Positions 1 through 12,987 of a stretch of DNA of 64,000 bases are shown here, piece by piece; positions within the stretch are counted from its first letter, which is position 1; each line of letters begins with the position of its first letter. Position numbers and translations under genes: made by a program. The notes below the pieces were generated by a model. It searched no databases. It was given only the letters and a program-made list of their open reading frames with translations, and was not told the DNA's origin. Source of the DNA: Paragonimus skrjabini miyazakii (lineage: Eukaryota; Platyhelminthes; Trematoda; Plagiorchiida; Troglotrematidae). The DNA is taken from assembly GCA_014338405.1 (NCBI GenBank), contig JTDE01000111.1:8198-72197 (forward strand), given 5' to 3'.

Positions 1-652
1 AATTAGGGGCACAATAGTTAGTAAGAGAGAATCAGTCGAAAAAAGTTATTCACATCGAACTTAGCGAAAAGGAAAGGACAATCTCATGGTTTGTACTGAC
101 AGCTTGGATTGTCACTTTATAGAGGCAAAATTTGCCAGCCCATTTTCTAGCTGATGTCAAATTAACAGGTGAATGCTTATGAGAATAAACGATAGAAGTA
201 TGTACACTTCTAAACAGTGGGATGATCAAGAAGATCTTCACTAGTTACGCACTCAAAACGAAATACATCAAAGTAAATCTTGGCTCAGACATTACATCCA
301 TGTCTGCACTGTACAACTTGGTGCACACCTGAGAACAGTTTGCTTCGATCTGAGTTATTAAATTTCAATAATCAAGTTTGTGCAAAGTGTTTTCTGCTGA
401 ATTTTTAAGGCGCTTTTAAGGGTTGAACATCCCTTTTGTAGTTGTTGTATGTCTCACTCCAAGCAACTGACTTGTGCCTTGTTAGATGGCTGATTTGCTA
501 CAACCTGAGCTACCCGTTACGACTTTTTCTTTAAATCTAGACTGTCGGTTTTGTCTGGACTTGGAATTGCTACCACTACTTCTGAGATGAATATGTTAGC
601 TTCCGGTAAACTGACTCACAGTAAACCTAACCAGTTCACAACGTGAGGTCAA

Positions 653-707
653 TGGCGCAGTGGTGAACACCGTTGTCTCATGAACAGCGTGGTCGTGGTT
701 CTAGTCC
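653..707 (+). promoter_or_regulatory. Internal Pol III promoter (A box and B box) of family A copy 1
   Basis: The A box TGGCGCAGTGG (653-663) matches the tRNA consensus TRGYNNARNNG. The B box GGTTCTAGTCC (697-707) matches GGTTCRANTCC with one change. Between them, GTTGT and ACAGC form a 5-bp arm around CTCATGA, which would give a CAT (Met-like) anticodon with T33. No acceptor stem closes around it, so this is a tRNA-derived promoter and not a tRNA gene. Confidence 0.65.
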
Positions 708-725
708 CGGCAGTGGCGAAGATAT

Positions 726-770
726 GCAATACTGACGAGCTCTAACGAGAGCGAAACTCGAGTCTAGTGC
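726..770 (+). ncRNA. Type I hammerhead ribozyme, copy 1
   Basis: All core bases are present: CTGACGA at 732-738, GAA at 753-755, and the cleavage-site GTC ending at C764. Stem II is GCTC/GAGC (739-742 with 749-752) closed by TAACGA. Stem III is very short (ACT/AGT, 756-758 with 761-763, loop CG), as in the minimal hammerheads of Sm-alpha and PLEs. Stem I pairs 726-731 with 765-770, with one A-G mismatch at 729/767. Cleavage is predicted after C764. Such short stem III hammerheads usually cut best as dimers, and ACTCGAGT is self-complementary. Confidence 0.85.
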
Positions 771-773
771 TTC

Positions 774-777
774 TTTT
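774..777 (+). terminator. TTTT run just after hammerhead, copy 1
   Basis: A four-T run starts four bases after the end of stem I. Four Ts suffice for RNA polymerase III termination. The same spacing is kept in the 33.0 and 33.3 kb copies but lost in the 13.7 and 17.3 kb copies. Confidence 0.4.
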
Positions 778-875
778 CGGGAGGGGCCGACTGGAAAGTC
801 TATGGGAATGCGACAGCTGCGATCAGTTGTGGGTGATGTTTACCTTGAAATTAGCCAAATCCCCGACTACTCATC

Positions 876-1750
876 AGTAATACACTTATTTCTTTGACGG
901 TAGTGTGGCCGGACAACGCGTGAGATTCACGCCGCCATACTCAACACAGTCACCACCTATGCAAGATAGACAAGCTCAAATGTGTAGCCGAAACAACGGT
1001 AAGCACTGATGATTAGCTGTATGGAGTAAAGACCCCAACAATTTATTAACCAAAAAGTCAAAGGGAATGCACAGTTTTTGATGACGATGGCCTACAAAAA
1101 TTAAAAATCTCAATTTACTAGTGGTAAATCACCAAACATTTAATAATCAAAGCGAACTGAGTAAACGCAAACAAAACAGTGGTAAAAACTATGAAAAGCA
1201 AAATTCTATGACCATGCGAGGAATAAACGCGGAAGAGAACGCAGCATGATTAGGTTTACTCTTCAGCTATGTTCGAAAGTGCAAGTGAACACATAGATGT
1301 AGTTAAATGGTATACAAACTGGCAAGCGTTAGGTATAGCAGATGAAACATTGGATCTGTACGTGCATGTTAACCTACCAACATATCATATTTTCGATTAG
1401 AAACCGCTCTAAAGTTAGCCAATGATAACATGGCACAAATGACAATAATCCAATCTTTTAGGTATTTCGGACATCCGGTTGATGTATTAAAGCGAAATGC
1501 CTTTACAGCTTACTTTTTTAATCAATACAATTGCGATGCATCCGAGGATTTATTTGTTGTATTTTAATTAATGTTATTTGTAGAAAAATCGATAAGATCA
1601 AGAACGATCACTGCAAGGGACTGTTTGCCTTGCGTTTAACGAAAAGTTGGTGGTTGGTTCCTTAGTATGAATAAAGATTCGTCAAGGTAACAATCGAATA
1701 AAGTTATTTTGTCAGCAAGTGAACAAAATTTTTCTGTAAACTAGAAGCCA
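876..1750. other. Non-coding stretch, nothing recognised
   Basis: A+T-rich DNA with dense stops in all frames. I see no domain, RNA gene or repeat here. Confidence 0.4.
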
Positions 1751-1981
1751 TCAGCTAAAATGTTTTATCTGTATTCTCCAAACGTTGGGGAAAGTTGTCT
1801 GACTATAGAGCCTAATGTTAGAAGCGGTTATGTCTGTCCACCCAGCCTCGTGTTTTCCATGGCCTGCTGTTTTCCAAAGTATACGAAGCACGCTTTCTTG
1901 TCTCCCTCCCTGTTTTTCCTTCGGACTTCGCTGGGACAATTCTTTCGTCATTCTTGCGTTTATGGCCATTGCATAGAACAT
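1751..1981 (-). CDS. Small basic ORF, unidentified (76 aa)
   Basis: A complete ATG-to-TGA frame on the minus strand. The second Met (residue 5, context GCAATGG) has the better Kozak context. The product is hydrophilic and Lys/Arg-rich in its first half, with no signal peptide, membrane segment or motif I know. An overlapping plus-strand frame (1760-2020) is hydrophobic, as expected for the antisense of a hydrophilic protein. Codon usage is mixed and no flanking splice sites were evident. It could be a small gene, an exon or chance. Confidence 0.2.
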   Translation of the reverse strand: MFYAMAINARMTKELSQRSPKEKQGGRQESVLRILWKTAGHGKHEAGWTDITASNIRLYSQTTFPNVWRIQIKHFS

Positions 1982-4327
1982 AAATTCCTCACCGACTGTG
2001 AAATCAGTTTGCTACCTTAAACTCGTTGCCTGATCTCATGGAGTGTTGTAAAGATTGATTACCTACTACCATCGCCGCACATAGTCAAGCAAACTTTTTA
2101 GCATGAAAACCTGCTAGAACGTGCACCCCCAATTTGTGACCGCCTTGCGTGAGGTGACCACGCTGCGTGTGCACTTCCTCCCTTTATGTCCACAGTGGAT
2201 AGTCACTGATGGCTAATCGAGGTGTCAAACGAAGAAAACCGGTGGCTATCTGTCGTAAATTATTGCAGCTGACACAAAATAATAGTTTCGAAATAGAAAC
2301 GAGTGTAGGTGACTGAAAGTTGACTGGACGAAGCTGAAACACGATGACGGAAGTAATCTCTGTACAGATAACTTCACAGTCACTTGGTGATATCCTGCGC
2401 AATGTTGTACATTTCTATTAACCGGACCGAAAGTGTTACACACTAAGCGTTTTTATTTGAAAAGGTATTGATTGTTTTACCACTATTTTTGCTTTATTCA
2501 ATGAGTTCGGCTACATTTTTTTCGGTTATATACGGCAGATTTTCCCAGGCAGACATTCTATCTGAAGTTCATGTCAGTCTGCTCGTCAGTGTATTCTTAA
2601 CTAGGTCGTAAGCACAATTATGGTCTTAATGTCAGTAGTCCGCTAGCATTAAACCATTTCAGTGTTTTACTACGCGGACTTCCCTGTTGCTTAGGTTGAC
2701 GTTAGACACAGCTTCAAGGGCTAGAACAAAAGGCTAAGCTTACAGTCTCAGAATTCACATTTGTGTTGAAAATTACCATGACCATATTACACTTATTTAC
2801 AACACATTTTCCAATGGATTATATGACAAGGTATTACTACGCGGCCCATTCATTTCCGTTCGAATGCTTCATATAAAGTTCTGTTTCATTAATATACTGT
2901 ATCAGCTTGATCACCATCAGCTCATTAATCAACCGTGGCTGTTCCACAGCCATTTCATAGACGCCTCTACTTAGCAAGATTTTGTTCCGTGTAACAAGTA
3001 ATCATTAGTCTGTTAGACTGCTGAACGACGATAGTTTTAAGCGCTGGAAAAATGTTTGTATTCAGTCCAAATGAACTACGTTGACGTTAACAGACAGTGA
3101 ACTTGGAATCCTTTCATACGGTCTGTCAACCCCCATTATCTGTACTGCGATGGTCTTTATGCAGAAAAGGCATTTGTGGAGAACTAACGTCTAGTTGAAT
3201 AGTCGAAATAGAGTCGAAGAAATTGCGAAGGTTTAGTTGTTTTTCTAGAGTCAATGGGAAACAAACCTGTTAATTTAATTCAAAGTTTAATGGGCAGGAC
3301 CAAAATCACGTCCCATCTTCCAGCAAATAAAACAATAGTTTTGGTAGCAGAAAAAAACTGGCGTCTTTGGAATAACCAAGGAAGAAGAGCTACGAGATAA
3401 TTTTGTACACAGCCTTGAGGTTCCACAGAATAGTTTATTATTTATATGCTGTTCATTGTAGTAAGTCGCGAGTGTGAGTAAAATCTACTTCCGCAACTAG
3501 AACATCCTTATCCACAGTAAAGACCACCACATATATTCTGCAGTCACATCAGTCTGTGGCATAGTCGGTGGTGTTCTTACGAATTCTTCTGTTGAAAGCT
3601 TTTAAATTTCACCTGTAAAATTATCAGTTTTACTATTGACGTCAGCAAAGCATTGTGTCCAATGCCTCTTCCGCCCCCGGTCCATTTACCGACACGGAAA
3701 ATTACTCTTCAGGCATGGTGAACCACCCGAAGGTTTTTATGGTTTCTAATGGATTGAACGGTATATCATCGAGTGTGCATTCATGAACATGTAAATCAAT
3801 TGGTCGAGGTCAGCAGTCAAAGAAGAATGATCACATGGTTTTAATGGGTATTTTATGCTAGACCTGTTGTGTTGAAATTATTCAGTCATGTGCTACAATT
3901 GATAATCCCACCATTCAAGTTTTAAGAGAATGCGTCTGAACTCGAAGTTATCTTTATACAATAAAAAGTGCAGAACGAAACGGCTTTTCTTAGATTCATG
4001 TCAAACAGTTTTCGTTGTTATTGATTTTAGAGGTCGTAGTTTGCCGGTTTTGAGTTGAAAAGTGATTTCTGTATTGTTTCAAGTAATTTCAGCACACGCA
4101 TTACAAAAGTTCATATTTTGTGTAAGTTTTAGCCTTTCATTTACCTAACCATAATTATTCTTCTCCGGTGCTTCTTTGAATTCTCTTAACTATGCATATT
4201 TTACTTCTAGGAGTATTATTTGTTTTAGAATAGTAGAGAAGTGAGGATTTCCAAAGGACTGATCAATGTAATTTTCTCGAAATTAACAACCTAATTCCCT
4301 ATCGGTTACATACTTATGCTGCAAGGA
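1982..4327. other. Long non-coding stretch
   Basis: No convincing coding frame, tRNA or recognisable transposon. Short open frames near 2.2-2.4 kb lack splice signals and domain content. Probably intergenic or intronic. Confidence 0.4.
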
Positions 4328-4603
4328 TCAGCTTTCAGTATAAGATCTTGTTCTGGAATATTGCGAAGTGGGCATCGCAGGTAAACCAGCATCTGCACAA
4401 TCTTCGTGAAGAGATTTCACTCGCTCAATGTATTCGCTACTGCTCCAATCAACAAGTTGTTGACTACATGGCACAAGAAATGAGTGTGCTGCTGCTTTCA
4501 ACCCTGTTGCTGTTCGCAGAAGCAACAAAAACCATATCACCACAACGCCAATGGATACATTTTTAGACGGGTGAGAAAAAAACGTAATCATGAAGTCCAT
4601 CAT
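4328..4603 (-). CDS. Candidate secreted or membrane small ORF (91 aa)
   Basis: A minus-strand ATG-to-TGA frame. After about 17 residues comes a strongly hydrophobic stretch (about residues 18-36, GVVVIWFLLLL), which could be a signal anchor or internal signal peptide. A hydrophilic tail follows with two cysteines and the acidic segment HEDCADAG. No family was recognised. The plus strand is also open here (4348-4566), so the strand is uncertain. The exon could end before the annotated stop. Low confidence. Confidence 0.25.
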   Translation of the reverse strand: MMDFMITFFSHPSKNVSIGVVVIWFLLLLRTATGLKAAAHSFLVPCSQQLVDWSSSEYIERVKSLHEDCADAGLPAMPTSQYSRTRSYTES

Positions 4604-5460
4604 TTGAATCGATATAAGTCCACATAAGTCCCATGATTACTTTCTTCTCCTTCGTGGAAAATTTCTCCACAAGATTTTTCATTTCATTCCTGCTCACCGT
4701 GTTTATTCTTAATCTTCTAGTTCCGGGAGTTTCTGCACATAAAACTCGTTCCATTTAAATCCAATGATGTTTATTTTTTCTTCAAAACGACATGACCTCT
4801 TACTCGACGTATCCGCACCCGAGATTACTCGTCGGAGACCGTTGCATAGCACTGGCGGATCAAAGCAAAAGTTGAAGTTTGAATTACAGTTGTGAAAGAG
4901 GATACAAAGACCTTCGTATTGGAGTCGGTGGGACTAGTTATCTTTTCATTTACTGAAAATGTGAATATTCACGTGTTTGCACTTTTGTTAGGGTATTTGC
5001 GATTTGTGGGGCCAGTGGTTAACACCGCGTGTTTACTAGAACCTTTCTCATAGTTTTCATATGAATGTTGATCAAGTCCGAAATAAGCACCATGAATATA
5101 CACTTGACCACCAGAATTCAAAAAATGAAAAGAATTAGTGGTACGATCGTATGCTAATTTCACTTTAAAAATCTGAGTTAAGTTGATTCAACAGTGACCT
5201 GTCTCCTGATTGCGTTAGAGGAATGTTGCTTTGGGAGACAGAAGTTTCACCGGCAACCATCACGGATAACGTGCAGTGTCTCTTCTACAGATTCGCCGTG
5301 CAGAATAGAACTAATATGCTAGACTGTTTAGGCACAGTAAGTAATCCTCATTTTTTAGGACTACATTGAGGGATGCTTGTTGGTTAGATAACAGTTGAGT
5401 AGCTGCTAGTTTTGTTAATTAAATGACACATTTTTCGCAAGGTCGGATTATTCAGACCCA
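4604..5460. other. Non-coding stretch
   Basis: No supported gene. Near 5010 a short segment (AGTGGTTAACACC) resembles the A-box side of family A, but no B box or hammerhead follows. Confidence 0.35.
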
Positions 5461-5562
5461 TGTGTAATGTGCGACCGAAACCAGCGGGCGCGCCCTAGTT
5501 GAATTTGAATTGGTGACGGAGCGTGCCGCTGTGTTGTCGGCGCTGTTCTAGATATCGTTTGT

Positions 5563-5628
5563 GTAAGTCGTGTGCATGGCTTACTGGGCCTTTGGCTCAT
5601 GTCTGTTTCTTGTTGTTTCCTTTTTCAG
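5563..5628 (+). other. Candidate 66-bp mini-intron in a local G+C-rich block
   Basis: A perfect GTAAGT donor (5563-5568) is followed 60 bases later by a strong acceptor, a T/C-rich tract ending in TTTTTCAG (AG at 5627-5628). The flanks are G+C-richer than the surroundings, with GGCGCGCC near 5488. Trematode genes often have very short 5' introns, so this may mark the start of a transcript. Joining the flanks does not give an ATG-initiated frame, so a 5' UTR or chance is possible. Confidence 0.22.
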
Positions 5629-5770
5629 GACTGTCGTTGGAACCCCTACTTCGAAAGAACGTTGTTCCACGGTGTCTCCACATTACCACAGAGTTAGTCC
5701 GCAGGCGTTACGGACAACCAGAGCAAAAACAGTCGGCTTGCATGTTACATATGTAGCAATCAATTTGTAG

Positions 5771-8700
5771 ACAATTTGACAATTTCAGCTTATTTGAGAG
5801 GGTTCGTTCCATTTTGCGCCTCTCTGTTGCTGGGAATATAAACAAAAACTGTTTGTGGTATTTTGTGAATTTTGTTGAACTCAGTTCTCTGGGATTTGGT
5901 ATCTGTGAGTGGATTAGGACTATCCAATAAATTCACAATATCGATTTTCTCACTAGCTATTACAATTATTAGCAAAATTATTTGCAGATCGACATTTCTT
6001 GCTAGGTCTCAATTCAGTAATGTTTCCGGAATTGACAAACATTTCTAACAATGAATGACTGTTATCTGGGAATTTGGTCAAAATAATCAGTTATATTCCC
6101 ATTTAATAACTGGTTTTATGGTGATATATAATTTTTAACCGACTTCTTTTGAAAAATAATCGTTTTGATTTTCACTCACGCTAAACCTCATTGCTACCAC
6201 GAGCTCTATAGTTATGTGAAAGTTGATATCATTTATATATGTGGCTGGATTTATTCACAGAAGTAACGAAATTAATTGTGGTTACACGCTGGTGATGTAA
6301 TCCACCTTATTTTGTGAGTCGCACTGCAAATGATGAACTAGATGGTGTACCAAGAGAAGCTCAATATAAAATTGTTTTCATCTCGTGCTGATAACAAACA
6401 AGGCAGCTTTGAGCAGAAGTATGTCACTCGGTTTGAAAAGTTCACAACCATCCAGCAGCTGTTACATAAACTGAATTTTTCTAATGTAGATACAAAGAAA
6501 AGCTTCTATTAAATAAAAACCTGGATTTTTCTACAGTAGGTCATTCATGTTTTCCATATTCTTAACTGGTTTTCACGTGGTAAATTTTACCAATATTCAC
6601 TAATGGCTTAAAAAATGTTCATCTTTATAACCAGCGGCGCAACTGTTGACCTTGAACATTTTCTATCCTTTCAGCTCGTTTGTACTGACCTTACAATTTT
6701 CAGTCTGGTTCCCAGGTCGGTTGTACAAACATTGGGGACGGAAGTGTATGTACTAATTATAGATTGATCGTCATATGAAAACGCGTGCGTATTCAGTCTA
6801 TTACACGAGTTACTGGACATCGTCCTGCTGAGCTCTGTCACATTTGTGTCTACAGACACAAAATCTCAAAATCTGTTTTATCTACAGTTATCGACTTATT
6901 AAACTGAAGTTTTTCTCTCACGTATCCAACGTTGTTACCAAACTTTAGAATAGCTTATGCTACCAATGATTCTTTACTCATGCGAAACTGGTTAGAGTGA
7001 TACTAGTCAACCAGGTTACCTAATGCTTATCAGTAATATATATATCACTGTACAAATAAGGGACAGAAAAAGAAAAGGCAGCGACCAGCATGCTCCATGT
7101 AGGCTTATAATAAAACTGTTGAAATGTTTATTTCGATCTGGGCAAAATCGAATGTTTTACAGAAGACGCATCTTAGTATCCTCTGCCCATCTGTGTGGAC
7201 TGAGCGTTCAAAAACGTTTGTCATTTACCTGCCTGTGTTATTCGTAACTTATCTTACTTGTAACATTATCCTATATACAACTGTGTTCATATTTCTCAAA
7301 CTTTTGAAATCCAGTGCATATGATTTTCTCACTACCAGTTGGATTTACTCGTATTGAGTTTGATGATTTTTGTGAACATTTTATGGCTATATCGTGAGTA
7401 CACTGTACGGTGCCAAAATTAGGTTTGTCCTTTGCTCAATTTCTTGAACAACTGGTTTTTCTACATTCGAGGCTTTGCAGATTTTCTTTAATACCGTATA
7501 CAATCCAATTTTTTTTCAACCACACCTTTTTGGACATTTTCTGGAATGTTAGAACAGTCTCAATCTCAGTTAATTTTACTAGGCTCACAAAATATGCGTA
7601 ACTAAGTGATAAACACACAATTGTTCCAATAGATTCAACAGCTTAAGCTTAACGTTTTCTCATACAGAGAATTTTCACTATCTTCTAGTCAAATGCACGG
7701 ATATGCGATGAGTATAATTGTTCTTAAACACCTTGCTATCACGTTAGGTACCGTCATCTGAGTGAGCAAGCTTGCAATCTGAACCAACTGCTAGATTAAC
7801 AGATTAATTGCACTAACTGAGCCGATTCTATCGAAATCGAACCTGATATCGATTGATGGTCCATATCGCGCGGCACCATATTTGGACGGAAACCTTTCAC
7901 TCCACCTCTACTACCAAGCGATGCTACATGTGAGATAGCCGACATAGGTATGCATACACAAGCACAAACATACACCCACCGCATTGATTGGACTCTAGCA
8001 TAGTCAATTTTGACCGAATTGACGCTGTTAATTAATTGTACTCTTTTTAATTTATTTGAGGTTCGTAAGGGGATAAATCATTTACTTCAATGAGCCATCA
8101 TTTTTATTATCCTTTTTGATGAGCTGATGTTTCATACTTTGTGGTCGTTAAATTGGCAATTACCTTTAAAATAAACGAAAACTGCCTTCGACTAGGAACA
8201 CGTGACTTCGTACAGTTGAAGAGTTCGGTTTTATGAAAACCGTTTCCCAAGTGGATTGTTTTCTCAGTCGAATAAAAGTGGAGTTTAATAAGTGAATAGA
8301 TTACAAAACTTTGATTAAACGGTTGACCTTATTGTCCCTTTATGTCAATCAATACGTTTGCTCCAACTTAAGTACAATAGTTTAAACACTGAGATGTACA
8401 GTAAATGCAGTTTTTATCCAGGACTAATCCAGTGGGTATTAGCGAAAAAATGTTGAGTTAAATGGAAAAAATAATTACGTCGTGTTTCAAACAAAAGCCA
8501 TGCTCAACTCTCTAGTAAAACAAAAGTTCGAGAGGACAAACCAAAAGTCATCACGTATAGGTCTTGTAAGCACATATTAGCGAAAATTGCTTTGTAGCAC
8601 ATAAACAAATACTACAGTGCTGGCCGCATCAAAATTTTAAGACTTTATTATGAAGATCCTGTAAACAGTTGCTGCTAGAGAAGTACTTTTGCAATTCAGC

Positions 8701-11700
8701 TAGATGCCAGCCAGACGGTCTAGCGTAGCCGAATCACGTTATACATATCGCTGATAAATTTATTAATAATATATTGGCCGACTTCATTTTCATGTGTACC
8801 CAGTTCGATTACGCCTTGCATTTTATAAGTTAACCGACCTAATGATTCAAACAAATTTCCTCAAGAAACTTGCCGTTTCAAAGAGTAGGCGATAACAAGA
8901 ATTATCACTGGTTATCGAACTTTGCAATCATCGCGATTGTTCTGCCGGCCACGATGTGGTAGCCAATAATAAACGATTCAAATGAAACTATTCTGAAAAA
9001 ACAAGCTTATCACCTAACTTATTCACGAGGAATATGTCAACGTGTCTGTTAGAGTTACGGGCTTTTCAGTAAGAAATAAACTAAAGCTATAACGTGCAAT
9101 GTGTAAAACCAGGGAGGCAATCTGGGTACGTTCAAGAGTATGCCGATTAACTGAATTAAAGCAAAACGTGCCATAGGTGCGCTCAGCCATAGATAAGTCA
9201 GTTCAAACCCATGGGCGTTTCATATCACTTCAGCATAATTGGCCAAATGTGATGGTGAGTTTGTAGAAACGTTCTCGAGACACACAGACGTAACTTATAG
9301 AGGATAATGACAACAGCTACGGTCGCAGCTCAAAGTCGTACCCCGACAGCCTTTATGCATTTCACTAACAACCTCACTTTATTACTGCTGGGGGTACTGA
9401 ACCTCATGCATACAGTACTCGCTGATCTACATAACGTGTTCTAATTTTGTAGGTAATAGTCCATCTCCATAGACATCACTAAGTGAGTAGACAAAAATGA
9501 GTTTCTTCTGAAGTTTATCACTATTTGGGGGATACACGCAAGCCCATGTGTTGGCTGGTCAGGCGACACGATTAAGGAGCACACGTTATGTTATAAAGTA
9601 GCTCCCAGTAAAAGACTGTACGGCCTAGTACCTTAGTTAAGTATAACGCGGTTAATATTACATTTTGCACACTGTTTCTCAAGGGCCTATGCTACCGTTG
9701 TTACCAAATAAGCCAGGCTTATAACATACGAGCGGCTATGCATACTGAAATGCCAGATGATAGGAGCATCCTTCGCTTTTACACTGTATGCCAGGTGAAA
9801 ATTTTGACCGCATTTGGTAAGTAAAGTAAACTACCATCAATTTGCAGTTCACAGTTGGTTCACCCGGATGCGATACTTACGGCTTATCTTGCCGTGGCTT
9901 GAGTTGTAGAAACGTGAAAGAAGTGATATTTGCTTTTGTAAACTGAGGTCAATAATGACTCCAAAGGAGTACTACAACCTGTGTTGGGTGGAGAATGGTA
10001 AAACCAGCTGTCTGATATAGCCTAACCACCAGACATTGAGATAAAACTGCAGTGAAAACCATGGAGAATCAAGCCAATTATGACCAAAAATGCTGTCGGA
10101 AGATCGGATTTGGAGGTAGAATGCTTAGGGTTTTCAATCGTCATGGGAGCTCTAAGTCAATGATGAAAGTGATCGTTATAGGAAACTTGTCCGTCTTGAG
10201 GGGAAACTCTAGGAGGAACCACCGCTTAGCTTGCTCTGCTTAACTTGTGTTAACCCTTAAACGTTTGTTGGAAATGACCGGGAACTGCAAGTTGCAAATA
10301 TCGATTGCGAGATTCTCTGGAAACTTGAAGGAAGTGTTTCAGGGTTTACATACAGAATGGCTGAAAATGGCTGTTTATATGCAAACTACCTAAGAGATAA
10401 AAGTCTTTCAGTTCAACCTTTAAGTTTTTGTTTATTTTAAAAGTCTACCCAAATTGACTAGGAATACAACCAAAGTACTACGTCAATTGCTTCACTGCAA
10501 TCACGATTTTAATTTGTATTTTTGTCCATCATTTGCCTTTGAGTCTATTTGTATGGACAGTAGAGCCTAACTTACTTTGATTGAAGGTTATTTCAGTGCT
10601 TTATATGTTGGCTAACCGCCTATTAGTCAGCAGCCAGACGAAACATGCTGTCGACAAGCTTAGAATGTCAGTAAGCCAACACTACACAAGCGGTTGCCAG
10701 CTAGCAAGTTCTGTGAAAACTGATACGAATTACAGGCACAGTGATCTTTTATCCACTTAACACATATAAAGCGGAAAATTACAGGGAAACGAGCTACTGA
10801 ATAGCACGTTGATTGAATATCCATCTTTTGTTTAGGTGCCCTGAAGCGTCTACTCAGTTTCTATGGCTGACAGACTTAAAAACTCAACCCAGTAAATTTA
10901 GGCCCAAAAGATAAAAAGATAACATGATGCGACAGTGTTTCTTGGATGCAACAGGTCAGTCGTGTAGGACTTTGTCAATATGTGCAGCAATGGACAGCAG
11001 ATGACTGTGTTAGGTTTTTTGAACGAATACATGTTGGTGACCGTCTGCTGATGAAGATGTTATGGCCATAAGCGGCTAAAGTAGACAGTACTACGTCAAC
11101 TTGCATATAACCACCCACCTGTTCACCATTAGCTCACGATTCTTTAAGATTAGGTTGATGACAACCTAATGTAACGAACTCAGACGTTGGGATAAACTAT
11201 AGATACACGTACACACATGTAACATCTTATGCATGATTGAAAACATGATAATGTTTAGGTATCGATCTTTCATGGTTTATTTTTTTTCGGTTGATCATCA
11301 CCATTCCACATAGGATACATGAGAATGTTAGAGATAGGAAGAGACAGACAGTGCTTATAGGCACCCGGAATTGTGTTGAATGTTTCACAAAGAATGGCTG
11401 ACAAAGCAAAATGTTTCACCATAACTAGTAGAAAACGTCCGTATGTTTGAGAATGCGAACGAGAAAAATATTTCAGAAGAAAGCAAGCATAGCCTCTTAG
11501 TTGGAAACAACCCTAACTATCGCTTATTGGAAGTCTAGCGTGTGCTTTAGTATGCAACCTCTGCTGTAGTGAAGCAATCATAAGAGGCTGACCGCAAAGT
11601 TACCCTATCACACTGAATTTGATAACGTAGATTCAAAAAGAAAACGTAGATTTTACTAACCATACTTTAAATAATAATCTGATTATTTTTGACTGATTAT

Positions 11701-12684
11701 TCAGTCACTGAGGCTTGCGAGATGGTGTTTTAGATCAAACACACTTGACTGAACGTTACTAGTACATCAAGCGACTCGTTTGCTGATGCACATTTAGCAA
11801 ATTATCGTTGAAGCGGTGAATTTGTTAGGATGACAAGGGACGTAGTTAAATGAAGACCTACTACGTCACTATCAAGTTACTTGCCAAGTGTTGGCAAAAC
11901 ATATTTACCTGTTCTAAATCACGAAATATATCAATCGTTGTATTATACATTCTCATTTAAGTGAGTGGGCTTCATAGCATGCAGTCAACAAAATTAGGTA
12001 ATGTGCTCACGGTAAAAGACAATATCTAATTCCAAAGTTTTATAAACTTTAGATCATAACAATCGGGATTTTAAATTTTGAGATGCAATGCGAAGCCTTT
12101 GCTAAGTAATGAGTTGTAGAAAAGATTTTCTATACGACATGACTGATGAAGCTGACTTATATTACCTTGATTATACTAGGAAACAGCTGTTTTATTCATC
12201 GTTTGGCAACAGTAGACGTCCCAATCCTGAAAAGGCTTGGGAGTCTTCAAGGTATTTTCTTCTGATTGAGCAGACACTACGTTTTTCTAAATTCAAGTTT
12301 AAGTTACTGAACATGGAAATAGCGCTAGCTTTCTTCCCTACGACTGTGTAAGTTGGGATATTCATAAGTACGTTGACAAACACTATTGTGGATGTCACGA
12401 AAAACGGGATGGTTAATTTACGGTGGGCAACAAATAACAAATCAGTCTTGCAAGCTGCCGTTTTAACCGATTAGTAAAGAGAGTAACCAGACTAAGTTAC
12501 CTCCGATCCATTCGGTTGAAAAGGTGTACTAGTGCAGGATGAATAAATGGCGTGAAATATCCGGAAGTGCCGCGGGGTCCGCTATTAAGTTTAAGCGTTC
12601 AGTTACTGCGTAAGCAAAGTCGGAACTAGACTTTCCCGCTTAGTAGTTCATGGCAACCCCCAACTGCATTATAACTGATCACCC
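5771..12684. other. Seven kilobases without a supported gene
   Basis: A+T-rich and stop-dense on both strands. The short open frames scattered through it have no matching domains or paired splice sites. No tRNA, tandem array or recognisable element was seen. Confidence 0.35.
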
Positions 12685-12735
12685 TTGACAAAAAGTGATT
12701 TACTGTGGAACGTTTCAAAAGTTTACTTTTTACAG

Positions 12736-12987
12736 GGTCATTTCGTTATATCGAATAGTTTTACGGAAATATACATGAATGCTGCACCACAATCTAGGTT
12801 TTCCACGTTTCTTCCTGAACGGTCATTTGACCTCGTCTTCTCAAATTTATGCTGTTCAGTTTACTGCTCTGATAACGAGACAGTGAAATTGATATTTCTG
12901 TCATATGGAACCAGTATAAACTGTTCTCTCTCCCAACAACCTGATTCCGTGTGCGCTTTCTCTGATAAGTATCTTCGCGGAAGTTGA
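12736..12987 (+). CDS. Candidate terminal exon (84 codons), unidentified
   Basis: The plus-strand frame follows a good acceptor (ACTTTTTACAG ending at 12735), enters in phase 0 at GGT and runs to a TGA. The product is Ser/Phe/Cys-rich, with five cysteines in the second half and no motif I recognise. The minus strand is also open, with a more hydrophilic product, so the strand is not settled. Confidence 0.22.
   Translation, partial: GHFVISNSFTEIYMNAAPQSRFSTFLPERSFDLVFSNLCCSVYCSDNETVKLIFLSYGTSINCSLSQQPDSVCAFSDKYLRGS

Larger units (their letters stand above)
641..875 (+). mobile_element. Family A unit, copy 1: tRNA-like head plus hammerhead ribozyme (SINE-like)
   Basis: This repeat unit shares order and most bases with copies near 13.7, 17.3, 33.0 and 33.3 kb. 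It begins at the tRNA-like head rather than at the upstream leader seen in the 17.3 and 33.3 kb copies. In order it holds an A box, an anticodon-arm-like hairpin with a CAT triplet in a 7-nt loop, a B box, a hammerhead core, a TTTT run, and a tail whose end (about 860-875) matches the tail of the 33.0 kb copy. It resembles the schistosome Sm-alpha design, in which a Pol III promoter precedes a hammerhead. I infer a non-autonomous element moved by a partner reverse transcriptase. It is either a SINE or a solo PLE terminal repeat. Confidence 0.8.

Noticed and set aside
645..715. Possible functional tRNA-Met gene
   Set aside because: Boxes and a CAT loop are present, but no acceptor stem closes and the T stem pairs poorly; the segment recurs inside repeat units.
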